Shown here in pieces: positions 33,323 through 41,475 of a stretch of 56,718 bases of DNA. Under the pieces are notes generated by a model. That model made no database searches, was not told the origin of the DNA, and saw only the letters and a program-made list of their open reading frames with translations. Both the position numbers and the translations under genes were made by a program. Origin of the DNA: JAKLKS01 sp964370855 (GTDB taxonomy: Bacteria; Planctomycetota; JAJSAM01; JAKLKS01); contig CAYJMF010000016.1 of NCBI GenBank assembly GCA_964370855.1, forward strand, positions 1 to 56,718. The letters run 5' to 3'. The stretch's first letter is position 1; the number at the start of each line of letters is the position of its first letter.

Positions 33323-35164
33323 CTACCTCTCCAAGAACCGCGCCCCCGCGGAATCCGGGACGAGCCTCTCCCGGTTCGCCATCCACCACGTCTCCCAGGC
33401 CTCGACGGCCTCCTCCCGCCCCTCGGCACTGGAATCCGCCGAGTAGCCGAAGTCCCGGCCGGTCAGGGCGCGCAGGACCTCGTGGGCGGCGTACCGCGTC
33501 CGATGGTCGTCGTCCCCGAGCCGGAGGATGAGCTTCGGGAGCACCCCGGTGCCGAGGGCGACGCATCGTGCCAGCACCCCGGGCCGCCCGGCACCGTCGG
33601 CCGCGCGGTACTCCTTGAGCAGCGAGTCGACCTCGTCGGTCTCCGTCGACCCCGGCTCCGTGGCCACCCGCCGGTCCGGCACCCGGAAGATCGCCCGCTT
33701 GAGGAAGAGCAGGGCGAAGCAGGTGTCGGGCAGGATTCCGTAGACACCGAAGCCTTGGAAGCTCCCGTCCTTCCGCTGGCTTCCGAGGATCTCCTCGGCC
33801 CCGGCCCGGTACCAGTCGGCGTCCCCGATGCGCGAGACCCCGCCGAGGATGCAGGCCCGCTCGAGACCGTAGAGGAAGTAGTAGTCCTCCAATCTGCTCA
33901 TGGGGCGTGACGGGCCCTTCAACCGCGCCGGGCCGGGGTTCTCGATCTCCTTCCAGGAGAGGGCGAGCCAGGCGAGGCCGTCCCGGATCCCCTTCTCCGT
34001 GAGCGCCCGGAGACCGGGTCCGTACCCGGGCCCCTCCTCCAGCTCCGACCGCGCGATGACCAGGGAGGAGACCCCCCCGGCGGTCATGCTCCCGTAGGCC
34101 ATGCGGACCCACTCCTCGTGGGCCATATCCCCGCTCTCCGCCTCCCGTCCGCAGACGTACCCCCAGCCCCGCGCCTCGTCCTTCTCCCGGGAGACCGCGA
34201 CGGAGACGACCTCGCCCTCCCGCTTCTTCCCGAAGGGGTCCCCGGCGCCCGCGGCGTCCACGCGCGCCACCTCCGGCCCCTTCCTCTCCTGCGCGGCGAG
34301 GAAGTGGCGCAGTCCCCGGATCCAGGTCTCCCGCGGCACCTCCACCCCGAGGCGGGCCCCGGCCTTGAGCCCGAGGAACGCGAACTGGGAGTTGCTGTGG
34401 TCGTGGTAGCCGTCGTGGTTGTAGAGGCCGTAGCCCCAGCAGCCGCCCTCGTCCGTGGAGGGCATGTCCCCCGTCGCCACGGGGCGGCGGCGGAGCAGGC
34501 GCTTGCGTCGGGGCGGCTCGACGGGATCGTGGCCGTTGCGGCTCCCGTCGTCCTGGGTCTCGTTGAGCCACCAGACCATCCGCCAGGCCCAGGCCGCATC
34601 CTCCTCCCCGAGGGTGGCCGGCCTCCTCCCCCCGGGCGGGCCCTTCCCCACGGGGCCGGCGGCCCGGTTGTGGGCCGCGTCGAGGGCCATGAGGCAGAGG
34701 GAGACGAAGTAGGTGGTCCGGCCGTCGCCGCGCAGGCGCTTCGCCCGCTCCTCTTCCGTCGGCTTCCCCCGGGAGGACCAGTCGGCCCGGATCCGGTCGA
34801 ACCCCCGCATGAGGGCGGGGTCGTCGAGGGGGACGTCGCAGGCGGCCAGCGTGTAGACGGCCAGGGCGTTGGCCCCGACGGACCAGGACCCGCCCATCCA
34901 GATCGCGCTCTGCTCGTTGGCGGCGGCGTCGAGGGAGAAGGAGCCGTCCGCCGCCTGGTTCCTGCGGAGCCAGGCGATCCCGCGGTCGATGGCGGCGTCC
35001 ACGCGGGCCTGGAACTCCTGCACCGGGTCCCGGGGTCGAGGGGCGGGGGGAGGGGCGGGGGGGGCGTCCTCGGCGAGGGAGGGGAAGGGGAGGAGGAGAA
35101 GGAGGAAGACGACGAGGAGACGCGGGAGGGCCCGCGCCCCGCGGGCGGCGGTGTCCGTGGCCAT
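33323..35164 (-). CDS. Exported prenyltransferase/squalene-oxidase-repeat toroid protein
   Basis: Predicted 613 residues. A signal peptide (1-31, LLLLPFPSLAEDAPP) is followed by repeats of the terpene-cyclase alpha/alpha toroid: AIDRGIAWLRRNQAADGSF, WGYGLYNHDGYHDHSNSQF, GLRALTEKGIRDGLAWL, EEILGSQRKDGSFQGFG. The catalytic DXDD motif of squalene-hopene cyclases is not seen, so it is probably a binding protein rather than a cyclase. Around residues 545-590 an LILRLGDDDHRTRYAAHEVL segment looks like a HEAT repeat. Such exported toroid plus HEAT proteins are frequent in Planctomycetota, where their function is unknown. Confidence 0.85.
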   Translation of the reverse strand: MATDTAARGARALPRLLVVFLLLLLPFPSLAEDAPPAPPPAPRPRDPVQEFQARVDAAIDRGIAWLRRNQAADGSFSLDAAANEQSAIWMGGSWSVGANALAVYTLAACDVPLDDPALMRGFDRIRADWSSRGKPTEEERAKRLRGDGRTTYFVSLCLMALDAAHNRAAGPVGKGPPGGRRPATLGEEDAAWAWRMVWWLNETQDDGSRNGHDPVEPPRRKRLLRRRPVATGDMPSTDEGGCWGYGLYNHDGYHDHSNSQFAFLGLKAGARLGVEVPRETWIRGLRHFLAAQERKGPEVARVDAAGAGDPFGKKREGEVVSVAVSREKDEARGWGYVCGREAESGDMAHEEWVRMAYGSMTAGGVSSLVIARSELEEGPGYGPGLRALTEKGIRDGLAWLALSWKEIENPGPARLKGPSRPMSRLEDYYFLYGLERACILGGVSRIGDADWYRAGAEEILGSQRKDGSFQGFGVYGILPDTCFALLFLKRAIFRVPDRRVATEPGSTETDEVDSLLKEYRAADGAGRPGVLARCVALGTGVLPKLILRLGDDDHRTRYAAHEVLRALTGRDFGYSADSSAEGREEAVEAWETWWMANRERLVPDSAGARFLER

Positions 35165-35226
35165 GTCGTCCAGTCCTGCGCGTCGCCGGAGGAGCCCAGT
35201 CTACCCCGGGATGGGGGATGGGCCAT

Positions 35227-35247
35227 GTGTATCACACTCTGATACAC
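35227..35247. promoter_or_regulatory. Operator-like dyad upstream of the toroid protein gene
   Basis: GTGTATCA and TGATACAC are perfect 8-bp inverted half-sites separated by 5 nt, in a locally AT-rich island. The dyad is 63 nt upstream of the ATG at 35164 and 14 nt beyond the stop of the glycosyltransferase gene. The even half-sites and lack of a T-tract suggest a dimeric repressor site rather than a terminator. Confidence 0.45.
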
Positions 35248-35260
35248 TCCGACGGGACCC

Positions 35261-36064
35261 CTACAGCGCCGAATCCCTCCCCGCCGGCGCGCCTCCCCCT
35301 CCCCCGCCCTCCTCCTCCTCCTCCTGCACCCAGTCCTCCTCCAGCGTCCCGAGGAACACACGGGGAAGCAGCGCGAGGTGCCTCCCCACGGTCCTCATGA
35401 TCCTCATCTTGCTCGCCCCCGTCTCCCGCGGCCGCAGTTCGGCCCCGATCTCCACCACGCGGCGCCCCTGGCGGAGCATCCGCACCATCACCTCCGCCGT
35501 CGCGAGGAAGTCGTCGGAGCGGAACTCGATGCCGCGGAGCACGTCGGCCTTGTAGCAGCGGAAGGAGGCCGTGAAGCAGGTGAGCCCCGCCCCCCTCCCC
35601 CGCAGCGCGACGCGGTAGAGGAGCGACGCCCCCCGGGACAAGAGCGCGCGCAGCGGCGACACCCCCGGCGCCCGCCCCCCCGACGCCCAGGGGGAGACCG
35701 TGGCGCAGTCCGCCCCGAGGGAGCCCATGACCGCCTCCACGAGGAGCGCCCCGTCCCCGGGCGGGTAGGGCCGGTCCCCGTCGTAGCAGATCACCATCCC
35801 CCCGCGGGCCTCCTCGATGCCGCTGCGGAAGGCGGCCCCGAATCCGCGGTTCTTCCGGTGGGCCACCACCCGGGTGTCCCCGCGCCCCCGGAAGAGGAGC
35901 GCCAGCGCCCAGGAGGTCCCGTCCATGGAGCCGTCGTCCACGAACACGATCTCCACCCGGTGGCCGACGGCCTCGATGGCGCGCTTCATCGTGTCGAGGT
36001 CCGCAGCCAGGGCCTCCAGCCCGGGCTCCTCGTTGTAGAGCGGGACGATGATGCTGACGAGCAT
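35261..36064 (-). CDS. Family 2 glycosyltransferase (dolichyl/undecaprenyl-phosphate sugar type)
   Basis: Predicted 267 residues. MLVSIIVPLYNEEPGLEAL, IVFVDDGSMDGTSW and CYDGDRPYPPGD are the GT2/GT-A motifs, with DGD in place of DAD for metal and sugar nucleotide. The enzymes pass a sugar from a nucleotide donor to polyprenyl phosphate or glycans. There is no C-terminal membrane pair, and the tail is a Glu/Gly run, so it is probably peripheral to the inner membrane. If it loads polyprenyl phosphate, it could supply the TMTC-like transferase further on; that is inference. The ATG at 36064 is chosen because it starts the first beta strand. Confidence 0.88.
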   Translation of the reverse strand: MLVSIIVPLYNEEPGLEALAADLDTMKRAIEAVGHRVEIVFVDDGSMDGTSWALALLFRGRGDTRVVAHRKNRGFGAAFRSGIEEARGGMVICYDGDRPYPPGDGALLVEAVMGSLGADCATVSPWASGGRAPGVSPLRALLSRGASLLYRVALRGRGAGLTCFTASFRCYKADVLRGIEFRSDDFLATAEVMVRMLRQGRRVVEIGAELRPRETGASKMRIMRTVGRHLALLPRVFLGTLEEDWVQEEEEEGGGGGGAPAGRDSAL

Positions 36065-36167
36065 GGCGCGGGGTGCCGGCTCCGGGGGAAAGGGGCCGAG
36101 GGTACGCCCGTGCCCGGCGGGAGCGAAACCTTCGCGGGTCCCGCGGCCCCCGTGGCATCCTTCAGGG

Positions 36168-37256
36168 ATGCCGGGACCTGAGACCGAGGAGGACGTCCCC
36201 ATCCTGGCCGCCGGGGACGCGTCGGAACGCGCGAGGGCCGGCGTCGCCGCCTGCCTGCGCCGCGCCCGCTTCGTCGTCCTCTCCTCCCACGAGAAGGTGG
36301 ACGCCGACGGGGCCGGCAGCGCCCTCGGCCTCGCCGCGGGCCTCCGCGCCATCGGCACGGAGGCCGTCGTCGCCATCCCCTCGCCCCTCCCCGAGAACCT
36401 CCGGTTCCTCCCCGGGGCCGCGGACTGCGTCGTCGTGGAGCGGGGGACCCCGATCCCCGATCACCTCCGCGCCGCCGACGTCTTCGTCTCCCTGGACTGC
36501 GGGGGCGCCTCCCGGCTCGGCGGCCTCCTCCCCCTGGCGGAGGCCTGCCCCGTCTTCCTCAACGTGGACCACCACGCCAGCAACGAGGGCTTCGGGACGA
36601 CCCGGTGGGTGGACGACTCCTACGCCGCCGTGGGGGTCATGGCCTTCGAGCTCCTCTGCGAGCTCGGCGCACCGCTCCTCCGCGAGGCCTGCATCCCCCT
36701 CTACACGGCCCTCGTCTACGACACCGGCGGGTTCGCCTTCTCCAACACCGACCCCCGCTCCCACCGCATGGCCGCCGCCTGCATCGAGCGGGGCGTCCGC
36801 CCCGAGGCCGTCACGGCGGCCCTCCACCGGTCCCGCAGCCTCGACTCCTGGAAGTTCTCCTCCGAGGCCCTGGCCACGCTGCGCACCACGGAGGACGGGG
36901 CCATCGCCTGGATGACGATCACCCGGGACCTCATCGAGCGCCACGGCCTCGGCGAGGGGCGGCTCCCGGAGCTCATCGAGGTGCCCGTGAGCCTCGCCTC
37001 CACGCGCCTCGCCTTCCTCCTGACGGAGATCGAGGGCCGCGGCGGCGTCCGCGTGAGCCTCCGCAGCCGCTGCCCCGTCGGCGTCCACCTCTTCGCCGCC
37101 CTCCACGGCGGCGGCGGCCACGCCCGGGCCGCGGGCATGACCCTTCCGGGCTCCCTCGCCGACGCCGAGGCCGTGGTGCTGGCGGGGCTCAGGGCCTCCC
37201 TGAAGGAGTTCTCCGACTCGAGGCGGACCGCGGGGCTCCCGCCCCAGGACGCCTGA
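36168..37256 (+). CDS. nrnA: DHH-family phosphoesterase (NrnA-like oligoribonuclease/pAp phosphatase)
   Basis: Predicted 362 residues, near the usual 320-340. Motifs are SSHEKVDADGAGSALGL (His41, Asp45, Asp47), VSLDCGG (Asp110), NVDHHASN with DHH at 134-136, and the C-terminal DHHA1 GGGGHARAAGM. Metal-binding residues are complete. NrnA degrades 2-5-nt RNA and removes the 3'-phosphate of pAp. The ATG at 36168 is chosen because upstream codons cross the divergent glycosyltransferase gene. It is divergent from that gene with 103 nt between, and the glycosylase starts 2 nt after its stop. Confidence 0.92.
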   Translation: MPGPETEEDVPILAAGDASERARAGVAACLRRARFVVLSSHEKVDADGAGSALGLAAGLRAIGTEAVVAIPSPLPENLRFLPGAADCVVVERGTPIPDHLRAADVFVSLDCGGASRLGGLLPLAEACPVFLNVDHHASNEGFGTTRWVDDSYAAVGVMAFELLCELGAPLLREACIPLYTALVYDTGGFAFSNTDPRSHRMAAACIERGVRPEAVTAALHRSRSLDSWKFSSEALATLRTTEDGAIAWMTITRDLIERHGLGEGRLPELIEVPVSLASTRLAFLLTEIEGRGGVRVSLRSRCPVGVHLFAALHGGGGHARAAGMTLPGSLADAEAVVLAGLRASLKEFSDSRRTAGLPPQDA

Positions 37257-37258
37257 CC

Positions 37259-38101
37259 TTGAATCGTCCGGATCGGGGAGAGGCGCGGCGGCGGCTGGCG
37301 GAGGCGGCGCGGATGTTCCACGACCTGCTGGCCGCGGAGGCCCTCTCCGGCGTCGCCTGGGTCCCCTGGGAGGGCCCCTCCCCGGCGGCCCTCGCCGCCC
37401 CCGCCGCACCACGCCCGATCCCGGCCCGCCCCCCGGCCCCCTCCGCCCCTTCCCCCGGGACCTCCCCGCCGCCGCGGCCCGCCCCGGCCCGGGAGCTCCC
37501 CCGCGGGGCGCGGGAGCGGGCGCTGTCCGCCGTGGCCGCCGAGGTCGCCGCATGCACCGCCTGCCGCCTCGCCGCGGGCCGGACCCTCACGGTCCCCGGC
37601 GAGGGGGACCCGGAGGCCCGCCTCCTCTTCGTGGGGGAGGGCCCCGGCGAGCAGGAGGACCTCTCGGGCCGCCCCTTCGTGGGCCGCGCCGGGCAGCTGC
37701 TGCGGGAGCTCATCGTCGAGGAGATCGGCCTCGACCCCTCCGCCGTCTTCATCGCCAACATCGTCAAGTGCCGCCCCCCGGGCAACCGCGCCCCGGAGCC
37801 CGACGAGGCCGCCGCCTGCCTCCCCTTCCTCCGCCGGCAGGTCGCCGCCGTGCGCCCGCGCATCATCGTCACCCTCGGCAACCCCTCCACCCAGTCGCTC
37901 CTCCAGACGAAGGAGGGGATCACGAAGCTCCACGGGAAGCCCGTGGAGAGGGGCGGCTTCACCTTCTTCCCGACCTTCCACCCCTCCTACCTGCTCCGCA
38001 ACCGCGGAGCCCTTCCCGAGGGGAGGGAGGACTTCCGGGCCATCCGCGCCCTGCTCGAGGCGGGCCCCCCAGCGCTTGATCCCCCGCCCCGCCCCGGTTA
38101 G
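37259..38101 (+). CDS. udg: Family 4 uracil-DNA glycosylase
   Basis: Predicted 280 residues. It removes uracil from DNA in base-excision repair. Motif A is GEGPGEQEDLSGRPFVGRAG (126-145) and motif B is HPSYLLR near residue 248. All four iron-sulfur cysteines are present: Cys99 and Cys102 (CTAC), Cys171 and Cys187 (NIVKC...AAC). An Ala/Pro-rich linker (about 40-80) separates an N-terminal helix from the catalytic domain. I chose the TTG at 37259 because it restores the N-terminal helical region of the family and lies 2 nt after the previous stop with AGGA upstream; an ATG at 37313 is the alternative. Confidence 0.92.
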   Translation: MNRPDRGEARRRLAEAARMFHDLLAAEALSGVAWVPWEGPSPAALAAPAAPRPIPARPPAPSAPSPGTSPPPRPAPARELPRGARERALSAVAAEVAACTACRLAAGRTLTVPGEGDPEARLLFVGEGPGEQEDLSGRPFVGRAGQLLRELIVEEIGLDPSAVFIANIVKCRPPGNRAPEPDEAAACLPFLRRQVAAVRPRIIVTLGNPSTQSLLQTKEGITKLHGKPVERGGFTFFPTFHPSYLLRNRGALPEGREDFRAIRALLEAGPPALDPPPRPG

Positions 38102-38132
38102 GCTCGACCCCGGGTCGGGAAAGCCCGTGGAA

Positions 38133-39758
38133 ATGGTCACTTCGGAGGTCCGCCCCTTGGGCCCGACCGCACCGTTCTGGAGCGTGGAGGCCGGCGACGA
38201 CGCCGTGGCCGCGCTCCGGGTCCGACGGGGGCCGGACGGGGTGCTGGAGATCCTCGACCACTGGGTCGCCCCCCTCAAGGGCGGGGGCGCCGGGGGCGGG
38301 GCCCGCGGGGACCCGGCGGCGGCGGCGGCGCTCCTCCGGAAGCGGGGCCTCCGCGAGCACGGCATCCACCTCCTCCTCCCCGGCCGCGGCGCCTCCTGCC
38401 GCTCCTGCCGCATCGCCGCCGAGGACGCCGATCTCCCGGCGAGGGAGATGGAGCGGGAGCTCTTCGACCTCACGCCGCTGGAGCCCGACGAGGCGGTCCT
38501 CCGGTGGCGCCGCCTCGGGGGGGCCGGGTTCCTCGACCACCGGGTGGTGGCGGAGCGGAAGTCCGAGGTGGACCGCTGGAGGGAGGCCTTCGCCGGGGCG
38601 GGGTTCCACCACCTCGGCCTCGCCCTCGCCCCCGCGGCCGCCCTCGCGGCCCTCGAGATCCCGGGCATCGGGCCGAAGCGCGGCTACCTCCTCGAGGTCC
38701 GCGGCTCCTGGTCCTGCCTGACCGCCTTCGAGGGCCCCCTCTCGGTGCGCCATCCCCTGCCCTTCGGGACGAGGGACATCGAGGCCGCCCTGTCCGCCCG
38801 CGGCTCCGGGGTCTCCCTCGACGCCGCCCTCGACGCCGCACCGGGGTCCCCCGCCGCCGCGGCCCTGGCCGCCGCCGCGGCCCCCCTCTGCGAGGATCTC
38901 CGCCGCTCCGTGGAGTACCACCGGTCCGCGGTGCCCCGGAACGGGGAGGAATCCCTCCTCCCCCTCGGCCCCGCGGCCCTCCGCCCGGGACTGCGGGCGC
39001 TCCTCGCCTCGGCGCTCCCCGTCCCCCTGGCGGAACTCCCCGACCCGGGGGCCCTTCAGGGGGTGCGCCTCTCCCACCGCGCGAGGGCCGAGGAGCTCCG
39101 CCGGGATTGGCCGGCCCTCCTCGCCCCCCTCGCCGGCGCCCTCGCCGCGGCGGGGCTCCTCCCCCGGGACCTCGACTTCCAGTCCCTCCCCGACGACCTG
39201 CCGGAGCCCGTGGAGCGGACCCTCTTCCCCCTGGCGGCGGCGGTCCTCGCGGCCGCCGTCGGCGCCTCCTGGGTCATGGCCGGCGGCGCCCTCTCCCACC
39301 TCCGCCTCGGCCGCGACGCCGTGGCGGCCATCCCCGCCCCGGCGCCCGCGCGGGGCTCCCTCTCCCCCGCCGAGGCCGTGGTCCGCGGCGCCTCCCTCGC
39401 CGCCCTGACCGAGGAGGCCCGCCGGCGGGCGGCCCTGCGCCGGGCCCTCACGGATCTCGTGGACGCCTTCCCCGCGGCGGAGAGCGGCGGCGCCGCCGAT
39501 GGCTCCCCGCCGGCCGGGATGCCGCCCTTCGGGGCGGAGGGGTTCCAGGTCCTCGACGAGGGGGGCAACTACCGCGTGCGGATCCGCCTCCGCCCCTCCT
39601 CCCCCGGGGAGGGGGGCGGCGCCCCGCCGCCCCGCATGGAGCCCCTCGTGCGGTCCCTCGAGGAGAAGGGGTGGCGCATCACGGGCTCCGGCAACGGCGT
39701 GCTCACGGCGGAGATCCTCCACATGAAGACCCCCGCCCGGGGCGGAGCCCGCCGGTGA
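38133..39758 (+). CDS. Second GspL-like (PilM/PilN-type) protein
   Basis: Predicted 541 residues. The N-terminal 350 residues resemble a degenerate PilM actin fold (FWSVEAGDDAVAALRV, RGYLLEVRGSWSCLTAFEG). A transmembrane helix lies at about 365-386 and a PilN-like periplasmic domain follows, ending NYRVRIRLRP and WRITGSGNGVLTAEI. This is the GspL layout. It is a paralogue in layout of the 11688-13442 product but with little visible sequence similarity. It is followed by GspM-like and GspC-like genes with stop/start overlaps. The ATG at 38133 lies 31 nt after the glycosylase stop; a TTG at 38076 would overlap that gene. Confidence 0.75.
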   Translation: MVTSEVRPLGPTAPFWSVEAGDDAVAALRVRRGPDGVLEILDHWVAPLKGGGAGGGARGDPAAAAALLRKRGLREHGIHLLLPGRGASCRSCRIAAEDADLPAREMERELFDLTPLEPDEAVLRWRRLGGAGFLDHRVVAERKSEVDRWREAFAGAGFHHLGLALAPAAALAALEIPGIGPKRGYLLEVRGSWSCLTAFEGPLSVRHPLPFGTRDIEAALSARGSGVSLDAALDAAPGSPAAAALAAAAAPLCEDLRRSVEYHRSAVPRNGEESLLPLGPAALRPGLRALLASALPVPLAELPDPGALQGVRLSHRARAEELRRDWPALLAPLAGALAAAGLLPRDLDFQSLPDDLPEPVERTLFPLAAAVLAAAVGASWVMAGGALSHLRLGRDAVAAIPAPAPARGSLSPAEAVVRGASLAALTEEARRRAALRRALTDLVDAFPAAESGGAADGSPPAGMPPFGAEGFQVLDEGGNYRVRIRLRPSSPGEGGGAPPPRMEPLVRSLEEKGWRITGSGNGVLTAEILHMKTPARGGARR

Positions 39759-40180
39759 GCCGGGGAGCCCTCCTCTACGCGGCGGCCCTCGCAGGGGCCG
39801 GCGCCGCCTGGTTCCTCGCCGTTCTCCCCGCGGAACGGGAGGCCCGGGCCCTCGCCGCGGACCTCGCCGCCGCGGACATCGCCGGGGCGAGGCGCCGGGC
39901 CGCCGCCTGGCCCGGCCCCACGGCGGACGAGGAGAGGAGGCTCGAGGAGTCCCTGGCCGCCTACGCGCGGCCCGTCCCCACGGTGGTCCTCCCCGGGGGG
40001 GTGACGCCCGACGGACGGGGGGGTTTCGCCGGCACCATTCCATGGAACGAGGTCCAGACCCTCCTCCTCTGGGCGTCGGACCAGCCCCGCGCCGTCCTCT
40101 CCCTCGAGGTCCAGGCCCTGCCCGGCCGTCCCGACCTGGCCTCCTGCCGGGTCACCCTCGCGCCGGAGGGGGATCGGTGA
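39755..40180 (+). CDS. Small GspM/PilO-like protein
   Basis: Predicted 141 residues, GTG start overlapping the previous stop as GTGA. A single transmembrane helix (about 4-24, ALLYAAALAGAGAAWFLAVL), a coiled-coil-like stretch (25-70) and a compact domain with WNEVQTLLLWASDQPRAVLS and LEVQALPGRPDLASCRVTL give the layout of GspM (about 160 residues). Assignment rests on layout and position between GspL-like and GspC-like genes. Confidence 0.7.
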   Translation: MSRGALLYAAALAGAGAAWFLAVLPAEREARALAADLAAADIAGARRRAAAWPGPTADEERRLEESLAAYARPVPTVVLPGGVTPDGRGGFAGTIPWNEVQTLLLWASDQPRAVLSLEVQALPGRPDLASCRVTLAPEGDR

Positions 40181-41106
40181 GGGGGGCCGCCCCCGGCCGG
40201 GCCGATCTCGCCGCCCTCGCCCTCTCCGCGATTCTCGGAGGCGCCGTCCTCGCCCCGGGGCTCCTCCTCCGCGCCGGGGAGGGGTGGAGGCGCTGCGACG
40301 AGGAGGCCCTCGCCGGAGCCGCCGCGGTCCCGGAGCCCAATCCCGTGGCGGCCCCCCTCGCCGCCGCCGCCGGGGCCCGCTCCCTGGTCGCCTCCTCCGT
40401 CTTCCGGCCCGACCCCACCCGGATGCCGGGCCCCCCCGCGGACCCCGCCGCCCCGGCCGCCGCCTCCACGGTCCGGGACCTCGCCGGCCGCGTCGCCGAC
40501 GGACGCCTCTACCTGCGGTGGCGGCCGGCCCCGGATTCCACCTCCACCCAGTTCCGCATCGAGGGGCTCGGCGGCCCCGGGATCCAGGAACTCGACCTCC
40601 CCGCGGCCATGGAGAGCGTGGAAGTCCCCGTTCCCGGGAGCTCCGGGACGGTCCTCGTCCGGGCACTGCCCTCGGGGGGCCCGGGGCGCGCCGCCGAGGC
40701 GAGGATCTCCATCCCCTTCCGGATCCCCGTGGAGGCGGTCCGCGCCACCGCCGCCAGCGTCGCCACGGGCAGCGCCCTCGTCGCCCTCCGGCGCCCCTTC
40801 GACGGCCGCATGGTGGAGGGGGTGTTCCCCCTCCACGAGGCGGACCCCGTGGCGGGCCTCTCGACGGCGGGCCCCGGCGGCCCGGTGGTGGAGTTCCGCA
40901 CGGACCTCGTCCTGGAGAAGATCCGGGCGACGCCGGCGGAGGGGGGCGAGGCCGCCCTCCCCGCCTTCCTCCCCGACGGCCGCGTCGCCCGCGGCCCCGG
41001 GGGGGAGGTCCTTCCCGCCTCCGGCGGCGGCACCACCCTGGAGGTCGTGCTCCGGGGGCCCGACGATCGCCGCCAGGTCATCCCCGTCCTCCCCGGGGGG
41101 CGCTGA
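40177..41106 (+). CDS. GspC/PilP-like inner-membrane protein
   Basis: Predicted 309 residues, GTG start, again a GTGA overlap. A transmembrane helix (about 11-32) is followed by an Ala/Pro-rich linker, then a beta-rich region (VADGRLYLRWRPAP, LVLEKIRATPAEGGEAALPA) and a C-terminal strand set (TLEVVLRGPDDRRQVIPVL). In T2SS and T4P operons this position holds GspC or PilP, which connects the inner-membrane platform to the secretin. No PDZ or HR motif is clear, so the name is by analogy. Confidence 0.6.
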   Translation: MRGAAPGRADLAALALSAILGGAVLAPGLLLRAGEGWRRCDEEALAGAAAVPEPNPVAAPLAAAAGARSLVASSVFRPDPTRMPGPPADPAAPAAASTVRDLAGRVADGRLYLRWRPAPDSTSTQFRIEGLGGPGIQELDLPAAMESVEVPVPGSSGTVLVRALPSGGPGRAAEARISIPFRIPVEAVRATAASVATGSALVALRRPFDGRMVEGVFPLHEADPVAGLSTAGPGGPVVEFRTDLVLEKIRATPAEGGEAALPAFLPDGRVARGPGGEVLPASGGGTTLEVVLRGPDDRRQVIPVLPGGR

Positions 41107-41247
41107 GGTGGCGCCGGCGGAGGCCCCGGGGCAGGGTAGAGCCGGTTTCCCGGCCCCCGGGGCCGAAGCGGTGTACACTGTGGGTGCGCCCTGCCCGTTC
41201 CCGGCCAGAGGTGGACCGTGATCCGACCCGCCGGGGACCGAAAGAAA

Positions 41248-41275
41248 TTGCCCCTCTCCCGGGCACTCCTAGAAT
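41248..41275 (+). promoter_or_regulatory. Sigma-70-type promoter of the TPR-ExbBD operon
   Basis: TTGCCC and TAGAAT are separated by 16 nt. The 339-nt spacer 41107-41445 holds this promoter, GC-rich inverted repeats near 41127-41162, an 18-bp palindrome and a 15-bp tandem repeat. The predicted 5' leader is about 165 nt. Confidence 0.5.
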
Positions 41276-41378
41276 GGCCCCTTTCCGTCCCCATCCCGGT
41301 CTCGGGCGGCCGGGGCCATGAAAACTGCCGGGAACCGCGCGGCGGGCACGGACCCGTCGGATCCCTTCCGCGCCCCCC

Positions 41379-41411
41379 GGTGACGGCGCCGTCACCCGCG
41401 TCCCGCGGGTC
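41379..41411 (+). promoter_or_regulatory. Two tandem palindromes in the leader of the TPR operon
   Basis: GGTGACGGCGCCGTCACC (41379-41396) is a perfect 18-bp palindrome. ACCCGCG and CGCGGGT with a TCC loop form a second stem (about 41394-41411). Both lie between the promoter and the start codon, as operator or RNA structure. Confidence 0.4.
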
Positions 41412-41415
41412 CACC

Positions 41416-41475
41416 CTGAAGCAGTCCACCTTGAGGAATTCCACAATGAAGAAGTCCACAATGAGGACGTCCACT
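41416..41475 (+). repeat. Four 15-bp tandem repeats covering the start codon region
   Basis: Four imperfect copies of WTGARGAAGTCCACA run at 41416-41475. In frame they read LKQST, LRNST, MKKST, MRTST. Three copies begin with a usable start codon (TTG 41431, ATG 41446, ATG 41461), each copy carrying a GAGGAA or GAAGAA that can act as ribosome binding site for the next. Confidence 0.75.

Noticed and set aside
41416..41475. CRISPR array
   Set aside because: The 15-bp units are contiguous, without spacers, and lie in frame at a signal peptide.
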